NCBI RefSeq assembly: GCF_025118155.1
Contig: NW_026251390.1
Span: forward strand, 930,001-994,000
From: Cokeromyces recurvatus
Taxonomy: Eukaryota; Mucoromycota; Mucoromycetes; Mucorales; Mucoraceae
DNA length: 64,000 bases
Direction: 5' to 3'
Part shown: piece by piece, positions 1 through 10,253 of the stretch
Numbering within the stretch: position 1 is the first letter of the stretch
Layout of the letters: each line of letters starts with the position of its first letter
Notes under the pieces: model-generated
Told to the model about the DNA's origin: nothing
Seen by the model: only the letters and a program-made list of their open reading frames with translations
Databases searched by the model: none
Program-made: the position numbers and the translations under genes

Positions 1-180
1 AGTGTTGCTCAGGCTGCTCTAGCCTCTGCGGTTGCAGAAGCACGTTTAGCAAGTCTTGAGGCTGCTATAGATTGTAGTGTTCAATGTGAAGTTGATCTGG
101 ATACTCTCATGTCTGCTGCTATCGCTGAGGCACGTTTAGATCGTCTTAAAGTTGCGATTGATCATGAAACTCAATATGAA
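1..180 (+). repeat. 30-residue (90-bp) tandem coding repeat in the Num1-like gene
   Basis: Two successive units share an AEARL-x2-L-x2-AID core exactly 30 codons apart (visible residues 13-24 and 43-54). Each is followed by a V/T-Q-C/Y-E motif. The array probably continues upstream of the window, since the first visible residues already resemble the unit. Confidence 0.7.
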
Positions 181-2897
181 TTGGATATGACTCCTTCATC
201 TTTCGAGGACTCCTCCTCTGAATCTGCTGTTGATTGTGGAGTTCAATGTGAAGAAACTTTTATGAATCATGATACTATACATCTATCCTCTTCAGGACTT
301 GCTATTGATTCTGATACTCAATACGAACCAATCTCTACAATTGATCTTGGAACTCAGTATGATATCGTTGAAAGAAAAGATTCTGAAGTTCAATGTGTCT
401 CTCCTGAATCAAACGATATTGGTGTTCAATGTGACGATGAATTAGGTATATATTCTTGTATAAAGAAAGGAGGAAAAAAAAATATACGTATACATAAATA
501 TATGTGCTTACAACTTTTTTTTTTTATTATTATTATTTTTATTATTATTATTATTATAAAATAGTTGCAGTACCCGATTTATCAACAGATATAGTGAGGA
601 AAGAGTCCAACATTAAACAATTAACAGATTCAATCTCTGATCCTATTCAAATCAAACCAGTGGTTACATACGATCATGAAACACAATATGATAGATCGAT
701 AGGCATAGATAATGGTACTCAATCTGAATTCACTGAATTAGGGGTACAGGCGGGTGTAAATACCCATGTTGAGACCAAGGATGCTCAAGTCCAATATGAA
801 CAATCTATCCCTCATGGAGCTATTGATATTTCTGTATCAAGTGATGAAGATGAGTTTTATGATGCTACATCGGACATAAAGCGTTCTAGTAAAAATACAA
901 TGAGACATATTTCTTCCATCGGTGCTGTTTCTTTAGGTATAGCAGATGAAAAGAAAAGAGATTCCTCTGTAGGTGGTGATGACTCTAGTACGCTTCCTCC
1001 TACATCTCGTCAGACTGAAAGTGATTATTCTTTATATTCTGCCAAGAGTACATTCTCGATGCCTAATGAAGCACCTGTGTCTATCAAACGTGATAGTGCT
1101 ATCATGTCTGACACCACTGCAGAAGCCTCTATGGCTGTTTTCGAAAAGCAACCTTCTTTACTGAAAACGGAGACGGTAGTGAATCGCGATATGACTTCTA
1201 GTCCAGTTAGTCTTGAAAGCGACCCTTCTGTCGATGTTCCATTATCAGAAAATGATGAAATAAGAAATCCTGTCTTTAATCGTATTAAACCAACTCAAAC
1301 AAGATATTATACTACTACAGATGAGTTTGATTTTGATGATAGTTTAAAGAATGAATCCATTCCACAAGAGGAGGCTTCAGATGAAAAATTGTATACTAAG
1401 CAAGAACTCGATCAACTTATTGCCTCTGCTGTTACTCTTGCCCTTGCTAATGCAGCCTCAAATAACACAAGTCCTCAAGCAGAAACTGCTAATGACATAA
1501 TTCAAGCTCCTCATAGTACTGCTACTACTACTACTACTACAGCAGCAGCAATAACAGCACCCGAGCATGTTAATAAAGAAGAAGAAGAGGAAAAAGAAGA
1601 AGAAGAATTTGGTAGTGTTATTGTTCATGTACCAAGTGAACATATTTCTGTACATTATGATGAAGAACACCATAAGTCTAAACAGTTCATAGACCTTCTT
1701 CAAGATTCAAGCACACAGCAGGACAATGATACGGCATCTGATCAAGGAAGCATAGAAGAAAAACAATCCTTAAAAGAATTATCTATGGGACCCTCTACTG
1801 TATTTGAGCAAGAGCCAGCTGAGAACACCACATCCTCTTTAGTTATTCATGAAGATACTGATATCCCCACACGTCCTTCTAATCCTCCACCTACTGAATT
1901 ATTAAATAGGGCGATTAATTCGACTTATAGTGTACTTAGTCTTAATAGTAGTGTAGATCATCCACATGAAGAGTTTAGTCACTCTGACATGAATAGTTCT
2001 AAAAAGGCAGAACGATCGCTTAGTTTATCTAGTGTATCAAGTGATAATACACATCTTCGTTCAGCTACTTCAGTACAATACCCCAATAGCAGTCAAGTAG
2101 ATCCTGCGATTAGCTTAGTAACACATACCATGATTGGTGACTGGTTATGGAAATATACAAGAAGAGCAGTAGGAGGAGGCTTCTCTGAATTTAGACATCA
2201 ACGTTACTTCTGGATTCATCCTTATACTCGTACATTGTATTGGTCAGCAACTACACCAGGTATTCATGGAAATGAATCCAATGTTAAGAATGGTAAATAT
2301 GCAACTCTATTTGGAATAAAAAATTGTCCTAACTTTTTTTTTTAATAGCTTTAATTGAAAATATTTCAATTATACATGATACTTCTAATGCAAATGGTTT
2401 ACCTGATGTTAGTCTTTTAATTCAAACTAGTCGTCGTAATTTGAAAATCACAGCTCCTACTATAGAAAAGCATCAAATTTGGTTTGAAGTAAGTTTTACA
2501 TTTGGTAATAAAAAATAAATAAGTAACAATAGTAAAACTAATTCATTTGCTTTTTCTTCTTCTTCTATAGTCTATATCCTATCTTTTAACACGTAATGGA
2601 CATAGCTCAAGTATAGGGTTATCGAATCCAAATGATAAATCAAGATCCATTTCTAGTAGCGTCTCTTTATTAAATCGACCTAATTTCCGTCGTCTACATG
2701 ATATCTTTCAACCACCTACTGTTTCTCTCTCTACACCTTCCATGCTTACTTCAATAACAGGCAATGATGATGATGAGGCTTTAGAAGATGTTCGTATGTG
2801 TTGTAATGGAAAACATCATGTTTCTAAACTTGAAAAAGATCATACTCATCGACATCGTTATCGAAGAATTCATGGGACCATTTCTACAATTGGATAA
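1..2897 (+). CDS. Num1/ApsA-like cortical dynein anchor, 5' truncated
   Basis: Partial gene entering from the left edge. Proposed exons are 1-445, 565-2292, 2349-2488 and 2571-2897 (stop); each junction keeps the frame. The C-terminal domain, starting near base 2131 with MIGDWLWKYTRR and running through RYFWIHPYTRTLYW into exon 4, is the Mcp5/Num1-type PH domain that binds the plasma membrane. In Num1, ApsA and Mcp5 this protein anchors dynein at the cell cortex for nuclear migration. The N-terminal visible part has two copies of a 30-residue unit containing AEARL. It is followed by about eleven short TQY/VQC motifs, then a long acidic, Ser/Thr-rich, probably disordered region. A segment near base 1400 (KQELDQLIASAV) resembles linker helices of this family. 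The family call rests on the PH domain. The true start and length are unknown. Confidence 0.88.
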
Positions 2898-3622
2898 TGC
2901 CATTCCTTTATACAAATTTATTATAGAAAATTATTAGTTAGTCTTTCCTTTTCAGCTAATTCACATGGTAGTTTTTTTTTCTTTTTTTCTTTCTTTCTTT
3001 CTTTCCTTCTTTCCTTATATACTCATATTTTAGATTAATATACACCATTGTAATGACCTTTCTTTCTTTCTTTTATATATTCATATATAAAGCTTATGTT
3101 TATAATTAAAATAATATAAAACTACTTATTGTAGCACTTGCTAGAATGAATGGTTGTCTTTTATTAAAAAAGCTATTATTGTGTATGTAAAGACAATTAC
3201 TCTTCTTTTTTTGGTGCCGAAAGAGAGAAGAGAAGAATATCAGAAAATGAGATATTATAGTGTTTCTTTAAATTAACTCGAAAGAACATTAAAGCACAAT
3301 TTATATGAGTGAATAAAAAAAAAAAAAAAAGGTAATAATATATCCAAATTTTATCTTTTTCTTGATGCGATTTAACTAGCTTATATTCAATATATTTGTA
3401 CGCTTTACTCACTCACTCACTCACTCACTCACTCACTTTCCTTTATGTTCTTAATATCAACATGGGCTATTAAACATCATAGCATGCCTTTTGTTCTGGA
3501 ATAAGCATCATTTCTGACAATGGATTTTATTAAATTTCCGATAATACAAAATTTTCAAATAAAACAGTTTTTTTTTTTGTGTGTTTATTATAACTGTTCT
3601 TACTTTAACTATACAGATTAAC
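2898..3622. other. Intergenic, Num1-like to LSM7
   Basis: No gene seen. Pyrimidine-rich CTTT tracts follow the Num1-like stop. An (ACTC)n microsatellite is at 3407-3437 and several A/T runs occur. It should hold the 3' UTR of the first gene and the LSM7 promoter. Confidence 0.6.
3407..3437. repeat. (ACTC)n microsatellite
   Basis: About seven and a half perfect ACTC units in intergenic DNA upstream of LSM7. Confidence 0.9.
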
Positions 3623-4274
3623 ATGTCTGACCGAGTAAAAATAAAATTAAAAAAAAAAAAAACTAACTAACTAGCTGCAATGAATTCTAACTAACATTCT
3701 TATTATAGGGTGGACGTGGATATTATAATAACAGAGGAAATGATAGACGTGGAGGACGTGGTGGAGCAAGAGGAGGTCGTGGAGGTTATCATAACACGAA
3801 TCAACAAGAAAAACCAAAGAAAGAATCCATCTTGGACTTGAGTAAATACATGGAAAAAAAGATTCGTGTACGATTTAATGGTGGAAGAGAAGGTAAATAA
3901 AAAAAAAGAAAAGCAATTTGTAGTGTAGTATATGTATACATGTATATTTATATAAACATATATTTTTTTTTTTTTTTTTTTACTTTCTAATTCATAACAT
4001 GTCATTTTATATATATTGTGCAGTTGTTGGTACTTTAATGGGTTATGATCCTTTATTAAATTTGGTTCTAGATAATACAATTGAATATTTGAAGGGTAAA
4101 TTTATTTGAATGAATGAACCGAGATGATCAACTCACAAATGTATAGATTTAGAAACTGGTTATCTTACAGAAAAGTCAAGATCATTAGGTTTGTCTGTAC
4201 TTCGTGGAACTGCTGTCATTTTAATTTCACCTTTTGATGGAATGGAAGAAATTGAAAATCCTTTCGCACAATAA
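3623..4274 (+). CDS. LSM7: U6 snRNA-associated Sm-like protein LSm7
   Basis: Exons 3623-3634, 3709-3892, 4024-4095 and 4147-4274 give 131 residues. The Sm fold is clear: ESILDLSKYMEKKIRVRFNG for Sm1, DPLLNLVLDNTIEYL for its end, and LGLSVLRGTAVILISP for Sm2. LSm7 sits in the LSm1-7 ring (cytoplasmic mRNA decapping and decay) and the LSm2-8 ring (U6 snRNA, splicing). An Arg/Gly-rich extension (roughly residues 5-30, with RGG/GGR repeats) precedes the Sm domain. The human protein lacks this, but I believe related extensions occur in other fungi. Exon 1 codes for only four residues. Intron 1 carries several CTAAC branch-point-like copies. Confidence 0.95.
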
Positions 4275-4698
4275 TAAAGAATATACATTTATGTGTATGT
4301 ATATATCTATTTGTATAGCATAAAATACATCATAAAATTGACTATAGAGAAAGTTTAATCAACGATACTTTTGATATATTTGATGACATAACATACTTAC
4401 AACAATAATAGAAAACATAATATATGCTGTATTATTGATAGCGAGTATTTACTATATATTGAATTCTATATAATAAAGTTATTGAATCATATTATACAAA
4501 GCTATCATTATTATCAGAGGCATCCTTCTACTCTTCATACATCATAAACGTCTTTATTAATCAACAAAGATATATCAAAGTATTATTATGTTTTTTTTTT
4601 TTTGATTTCCGCTTTTTTTTTTTTTTCCCTTTAAAAAAAAAGAAAAAGGACCAAAGACATATTTCGCCATTTTTTCTTTTTTCTTTGAAATATATCCA
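4275..4698. other. Intergenic, LSM7 to 5-alpha-reductase-like gene
   Basis: No gene seen. An AATAAAG lies right after the LSM7 stop. T/A-rich runs at 4590-4640 precede the next start codon. Confidence 0.6.
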
Positions 4699-5572
4699 AT
4701 GGATGATACTATTATCAAATATTGGCTAAAGCCATCAACATATAATACAGTATTAACTGTTTATGCAAGTCTACCTTTTATTATAGTTCCTGCTTTATTC
4801 TTTGTAAATGCGCCTTATGGTAAATAATATCTTTTTTTTCTTTTTTTAAAAAAGATACGCGTTTTTTTTTATACATTGATATTATTTAGGAAAATTTGCA
4901 GGAAAATTGGGTATTGATTGGAGTTTATCCGGGAAATGGAGTTGGTGTGTAATGGAATTAATATCTCCTATTACATTTATTGTTTCAGTTGTATTAACAA
5001 GACCTACTGGAACTCACTTTCAGATCATCATGATATCTGCATGGATATTACATTATTTAAATCGTAGTATTATCTATCCATTCAGAGCGCCTTCAATGGC
5101 ACCTATTCATATCCTCACCTTTTTAAGTTCGATCGTCTTTAATTTGATGAATGGATACACAAATGGTATGTGGATTGCTAGACATAGTCGTGGTATCAAC
5201 GACCTTCAATTTTGGACAGGTATGGTTTTATGGGCCCTAGGATGCATATCGAATATATACCATGATACTATTCTATTTAAATTACGTTTAAAGAAAAAGG
5301 AAAAGGAAGAACAAGAACATGAAAGACAACGCTACTTTATTCCTTATGGAGGATTATTTGAATATATTAGTTGTCCTAATTACTTTAGTGAAACGATAGA
5401 ATGGATAGGTTATGCTATAGCTAGTCATAGTAGTTTACCAGCCATTGTTTTTGCTATTGGTACAGCAGCTAATTTATTTCCCAGAGCATGGCGTACTCAT
5501 GCTTGGTACAGAAAAGAATTTAAACAGACTTATCCCTCATCCAGAAAAGCTATTATTCCTTTTTTATTCTAA
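4699..5572 (+). CDS. Steroid 5-alpha-reductase family membrane protein
   Basis: Two exons, 4699-4819 and 4890-5572, give 267 residues, close to animal SRD5A1 (about 260). Several hydrophobic segments are visible. The C-terminal hallmark of the family is present: IPYGGLFEYISCPNYFSETI followed by RAWRTHAWYRKEF and a C-terminal FLF. The family reduces the delta-4,5 double bond of 3-oxo-steroids, or related polyprenoid and enoyl substrates, with NADPH in ER membranes. The fungal substrate cannot be told from sequence. An AATAAA overlaps the stop codon, and a 44-base T tract separates this gene from the convergent Myb gene. Confidence 0.85.
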
Positions 5573-5576
5573 TAAA
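5571..5576 (+). terminator. AATAAA polyadenylation-type hexamer overlapping a stop codon
   Basis: The hexamer begins on the second base of the TAA stop at 5570-5572. Only 70 bp separate this stop from the convergent Myb stop. The mRNA 3' end therefore probably falls in the T tract or inside the neighbouring gene. Confidence 0.5.
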
Positions 5577-5581
5577 TGCCC

Positions 5582-5587
<6 letters not shown>

Positions 5588-5631
<44 letters not shown>
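5588..5631. repeat. T44 homopolymer between convergent genes
   Basis: An unbroken run of 44 T fills most of the 70 bp between the stop codons of two convergent genes. Confidence 0.9.
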
Positions 5632-5642
5632 CCTTTTTCTTT

Positions 5643-6656
5643 TTAATTATGATTATTATCATCATTTGCAATAATGGCTTTTTTTTTAAGTCTTTTTTCA
5701 CAACTTGTAAAATGATTCCACATATCTCTTATAGATCTGTTGGATTTTAACACTTCCTTTGTTTTTTTCATATCTCGACCATTTTCAGTACAGACCTTGT
5801 GGACTAATTCTTCTTCTTCTGGAGTCCAAGGTGAACGATCCAGACCAGGAGCGAGAAAGTTTTGATAGTGTTGACTCACATGACGTGGTGTTCGTTGAAT
5901 ACCGGTGACCTTACAGATGACAGCAAAGTTTTCACCATAACGTTTAACAGCATTCAAGATCAGTTTATCTTCCTGCTCTGAGAAATGACCCTTTTTGATA
6001 TTCACCATCTGCCATCGCCATCGTTCTAGACATTGACGCTTTGTACGTGTGCCCATCAATTGCGCCACCAACTTCATCTGATCTTCACCATACCTCATCA
6101 CTAACCTCTCCAATCGATCCGATTCCTCCTCTGTCCATCGTCCATGCTTAATACGAGGGTCTAACGAATGCTTGTATGTCATCTTGACCAATGAATATGG
6201 ACGTGGCCTTAGAAGCTTTTTACAAATCTCATCCCAATCGTCAATCTCCTCATACGTTCTCCCCCTTCCCAACTCTCGTAATCGTTCAATCTCTTCGCTT
6301 GACCATGGTCCTCGCTCTTCGCATTTCGTCAATAAAAAATAGCGATTGGCTACATTGCTTGGCGAACGATCCACAAATTCTTTAGAGATCGTTGTCCATC
6401 GTTTCCCTAGTTCAGAGACTAGACTTAAAAGTTTACTGTCTTCATCCTTTGACCATCGACAACGGGGTCGAAGGTTTTCAGACTGTTCAATCCTGAGCGC
6501 GTTCATACGTAGTCGTTCAATAGGAAGTAATTTGTCTTTGTCATCTTCCTCAGAGTACAATTCATCATGTTTTGAACTTATTTTTAGAATGGATAGTTGT
6601 CTGGTTAATTGTTCTATTTCTCTTTTTTTAATTATTTGGCGAAATAGCGTCAACAT
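5643..6656 (-). CDS. Multi-repeat Myb/SANT DNA-binding protein
   Basis: Single open frame of 337 residues, taking the ATG at 6656; an upstream in-frame TTG was not used. Five Myb/SANT-like repeats can be seen at about residues 66-110, 115-163, 171-215, 222-267 and 274-317. Their spaced aromatic positions include RWSKDED, GPWSSEE, GRWTEEE, GHFSEQED and SPWTPEEEE. Such arrays occur in SNAPc subunit 4, which drives snRNA promoters, and in other Myb-like regulators. A SNAPc4-type role is only a possibility. A basic leucine-containing segment (residues 5-25) could be a helix or nuclear signal. The gene is flanked by T44 and T43 tracts. Confidence 0.85.
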   Translation of the reverse strand: MLTLFRQIIKKREIEQLTRQLSILKISSKHDELYSEEDDKDKLLPIERLRMNALRIEQSENLRPRCRWSKDEDSKLLSLVSELGKRWTTISKEFVDRSPSNVANRYFLLTKCEERGPWSSEEIERLRELGRGRTYEEIDDWDEICKKLLRPRPYSLVKMTYKHSLDPRIKHGRWTEEESDRLERLVMRYGEDQMKLVAQLMGTRTKRQCLERWRWQMVNIKKGHFSEQEDKLILNAVKRYGENFAVICKVTGIQRTPRHVSQHYQNFLAPGLDRSPWTPEEEELVHKVCTENGRDMKKTKEVLKSNRSIRDMWNHFTSCEKRLKKKAIIANDDNNHN

Positions 6657-6766
6657 TTTTTTTTTTATTAAAGACAAAAGGTTAAAAAAAAAGGAAAATG
6701 ATATGATAAAAAAAAATAATAATAATAATAGTAATAAGGTCTGGGGGTGTAAATTTGTATCTGATT

Positions 6767-6768
<2 letters not shown>

Positions 6769-6811
<43 letters not shown>
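6769..6811. repeat. T43 homopolymer
   Basis: Run of 43 T between the Myb gene start and the stop of the nucleoporin gene. It is almost identical in length to the T44 tract on the other side of the Myb gene. Confidence 0.9.
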
Positions 6812-6824
6812 CTTTTCTTTTCTT

Positions 6825-9211
6825 TTAAGAATAAATTTTTAAATATTGGTTATAATAATTCTTTTCCATATTAACACTTTCATGTAAAGAAGCAACCTTG
6901 TTTGACAGAGCCAAGAATGCTTGATTTTGTGCACGCATAATATCAGCAATATCTAAAAAAATAAAGTCAATAAATAAATAAATAAAAAAAAAAAACTAGC
7001 TTTTTTTAGTGTATATAACTTTACCTTGAGGTGATTGTACTTTGTTTTGTGCCCATGATTCAGCAGTTCTTTCAATTTCCCAAATACATTTCTTGTATTC
7101 TTCTAATCTTCCATTTAATTGCTTTGTAAGTTGTGAGAAATAACTATTAAACAGAATTTAGTTTATACATCAAATCGTATTCCCTCTCTCTCTTTCTTAC
7201 TCATCATCCTCTGAATAGCCAAATAACCATCTTGCATTATTTCCTGGATGTTTACATGCTTCCAATACGGCAGCTCCATCATTAGCATATCTTAATTGTC
7301 CTTTCACTGTATCATAGAATGATTCAACGGATTCCATTTGTCCTTTAAGTGTACTTGAGAATGCATCAAGTTGCTAGTGAAAAAAAAAAAAAGACAATAC
7401 TGGTAAGTAATTATATGTGTTGTTTAGTATGCGTGCATATACATTACTTGTAATAAAAACTCTGTATTCTTCTTAACATTATCTATCGCATCAATATGAC
7501 GTGGCATTTTATGGCTACTAATATATTCATTACGTTGCCCTTCTGCTCTAATATATTTTTCTAGTTCATCCAGTTCCTTTTGGGCTTGGTCAGGAAGCTC
7601 TGTATAACGAGTGGTTGGCATAATGTTATCAATTCTAAAATTTGTATGATGAACAACTTGATTTTGTCTAAATGAAAGAAAACAGAGAAAGAGAAAAGAA
7701 AGAGGATTTGAATATTGTTTAATTTATCAAAACATAATGAAAATATCCAACTTACTGTAGTCCAGATAATGCAGGTGTAACTAATGTGGCATACATTTGA
7801 TTGGCAGGTTGTGCAGCATTTTTGGCTAAATCTTCTAATAACTTTGTAAATGAAAATGGATTGGGTTTTTCTTGATTTACAATAGTAGTAGTAGTAGTAG
7901 CTGGGGTAGTTGTGTTGCTACCAAATGTAAATGGACTACTGGTCACTGTGGTAGTGGCAGTAGATGTAGTTGGCGTTTCTTTGGATTTATCACCAAATGT
8001 AAATTTAGGTACTGTTGATGTTGTGCTATTTGTAGTGCTTGTAGTGGAACTACCAAAATTAAAAGTAGGTGTTGTTGTTGCTGTTGTTGTTGTTGTTGTA
8101 GAAGATGCTGGGGTGCTGGTGGGCTTGCTTGTACCAAATGAAAAACTAGATACTGCATTTGGTGTACTGGGTGCAGAACCTGATTTGTTCTCTTCTGACT
8201 TGGTAGTTGTACCAAAATTAAAAGGTGATGGTGTTGTTGTGGTAGTTGGTTTAGGTGTTTCAGTTGATTTACCAAATGAAAATGCACTATTGTTAGTAGT
8301 AGAAGTACTTGTGGTAGCAGCAGTAGCAGTAGTAGCAGCGGCTGTTGTTGTAGCAGTTGTTGATGCTGAACCAAATGTAAATCCAATAGAAGAAGATGGA
8401 GTTGCTGGCTTATCAGTAGTAGTTGTAGATTTAGCACCAAATGAAAACGTTGGAGTAGTATTGGTACTTGTGGTAGTACTACTATGGGTTGGCGTAGCTG
8501 TTGTATTACCAAATGTAAAAGGCTTGGTAGCAGAAGGTGTAGTTGTAGAAGTTGTTGGTGCAGTAAAAGCAAAAGAAGAGGAAGGCGTATTTGCAGTTGA
8601 TGATGCAGCAGGAGCACTAAAAGAAGATTGGCTACCTGTACTAGTAACTGAATTAAACGAAGCTTGTGGATTTAATGGTGTAGTAGATGAACCAAATGTA
8701 AATGATTTTGTAGGTTCATTACTTGTAGTAGAACTAGTATTGGGGGCAGTAAAATTAAATGCAGGTGCAGTCGTGTTAGGCTGATTAGAGCCAAAAGTTA
8801 TATCAGATGTTGCTCTTCTGAGAGAAGAATGATCAGTAGAATTAAGATTAAGTTCAGATTGACCTCTTTGCACCATTGTTGACTTTTGGTCACCAAATTG
8901 GGTAGTAGTAGTAGACCCAAAATTAAAGCTTGTAGAGGCAGGACTAGAAGGATTACTATTTGAAAATCCAAAACCAACAGAAGAAGCAGGACTTGCAGGT
9001 GCGCTTCCACTGAAACTAAAAGTTGGTGTACCTGGTGTGTCACTACCACCTAATTTGAAAACAAAGTTTGGAACATTACCGTCACCCTTCTTAGATCTTG
9101 ATTTTTTACTAAAAGAACATGGATTAGAAATAATGGCTTAGTCAAAAAATAAAAAAATAAAAGGAGATAAAAGGGGAAAAAAAAAGAAAAGAAACAATGA
9201 ATTTACCTCAT
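6825..9211 (-). CDS. FG nucleoporin of the Nup58/Nup49 family (Nup62 complex)
   Basis: Six exons on the complement: 9207-9211, 7756-9108, 7448-7667, 7201-7373, 7025-7143 and 6825-6952; 665 residues. Exon 1 holds only ATG plus two bases. Roughly residues 10-420 are a Thr/Ser/Ala-rich region with a dozen or more FTFG, FSFG and FNFG motifs, which form the nuclear pore permeability barrier. The C-terminal part is coiled coil with the Nup58/49 layout: ELPDQAQKELDELEKYIRAE, then SVESFYDTVKGQL and YFSQLTKQLNGRLEEYKKCI. This should pack with the Nup54/Nup57 and Nup62/Nsp1 homologues in the central channel. Nup62 was considered, but the linker sequence fits Nup58/49 better. The FG region's low complexity gives a long opposite-strand open frame that I discount. 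Confidence 0.88.
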
Positions 9212-9383
9212 TTCTTATAATTTAGAAGCAAAAAAATATTCAATGTGTATATGTATAAAAAAAAAAAAAAAATAGTACGCGCTAAATACTTATTATAATA
9301 TAAATGATAATAATAATAAAAAAAAAATGTTTATAATGTGTGAAAGACGAAATTTTGTAAAAAGTCACTTTTTTTTTATTACA

Positions 9384-9410
9384 AAAAAAAAAAAAAAAAA
9401 AAAAAAAAAA
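9384..9410. repeat. Poly(A) tract
   Basis: A run of about 27 A with further A-rich DNA to 9435, between the divergent start of the nucleoporin gene and the stop of the WW gene. No gene is seen in 9212-9506. Confidence 0.7.
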
Positions 9411-9506
9411 GCAGAAAAAAAAAAGAAAAAAAAAACTAGTATATATTTGACTAAGAAATATAACATTCTACTAATCATGTGTGTAAATGTAATAAAGTTA
9501 AATCTA

Positions 9507-10253
9507 TTATTGCAATAACCATTCTCTTGCTCTTTTTGATTTCTTTTCTTTTTTCATTTTTTTAAAATATTCTACTTCTTTACGTGTTAGAGGTTTCTTC
9601 TTGTTCACTCTACCACTTGCTATTTGAGCATTACGTTGCTCTGTATAGCTATCCACATCAAAGTAATTTTGCATTTGTCTAGTTGCACGTGATTCTATAG
9701 TTAACATTTCAGGATTCAATCGATTCACTTCAGCATCTGTTGTAAATCGTCCTGTTCTAGCATTAAAATGAGCATGAGCAGTATAACGATTATCGTTTTG
9801 TTCATTTGGATAATAAGAAGAATTATAAGCTGTTGAATATTGACTGTTGTAGTATTGTGATGCTGCATACGGATCTTCGTCTGTTGTTTCTTGACCATCT
9901 AATTTCTTTTTAACAACGTTATCAATTCTATCTAATAAAAAATCTAAAGGGTTGTTAGATTCTGTTGGATTAACCCAAGTTGTTTCGTTTGTTTCAGTAT
10001 TCCACCAGTAATAGGCTTGTGCATTATCATCCCAAACTGGTGTCCATGAAGAACTATTTGTTGTTTGTTCTTCATTTGAATCTGTCTTTTTTTCTTCTTG
10101 TTCTTCTTCGTCTTTATTCGTTTTTATTTCTTTATTTGTCTTTATTTCCTCTTCGTTAGCCTTTATTTCTTCTTCATTAACCTTTGATACTTTTATTGAG
10201 GCTATCTCTTCTTTTTCAATAGGCCTTGTTTCTGTCTTTTTTTCTTCAGCCAT
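9507..10253 (-). CDS. WW-domain protein, possibly splicing-associated
   Basis: Uninterrupted 248-codon frame with the ATG at 10253. The first 65 residues are Glu/Lys-rich. Residues 70-98 are a single WW domain (SWTPVWDDNAQAYYWW, then TTWVNP), a proline-motif-binding fold. The C-terminal half has a conserved-looking FNARTGRF segment, RQMQNYFDVDSY, and a very basic end (RKEVEYFKKMKKEKKSKR). This layout resembles fungal WW proteins linked to the spliceosome, but I cannot name an orthologue with certainty. It shares a 1-kb upstream region with the divergent CDF transporter gene. Confidence 0.75.
   Translation of the reverse strand: MAEEKKTETRPIEKEEIASIKVSKVNEEEIKANEEEIKTNKEIKTNKDEEEQEEKKTDSNEEQTTNSSSWTPVWDDNAQAYYWWNTETNETTWVNPTESNNPLDFLLDRIDNVVKKKLDGQETTDEDPYAASQYYNSQYSTAYNSSYYPNEQNDNRYTAHAHFNARTGRFTTDAEVNRLNPEMLTIESRATRQMQNYFDVDSYTEQRNAQIASGRVNKKKPLTRKEVEYFKKMKKEKKSKRAREWLLQ

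Noticed and set aside
7943..8617. 224-codon Leu/Gln-rich frame inside the nucleoporin gene
   Set aside because: A frame shadow of the low-complexity FG region with no start context or family features.
7912..8784. 290-codon open frame opposite the FG nucleoporin
   Set aside because: It is the antisense of a Thr/Ser/Gly repeat region and is made almost only of Val, Leu and Ala. Exon structure and family motifs support the other strand.
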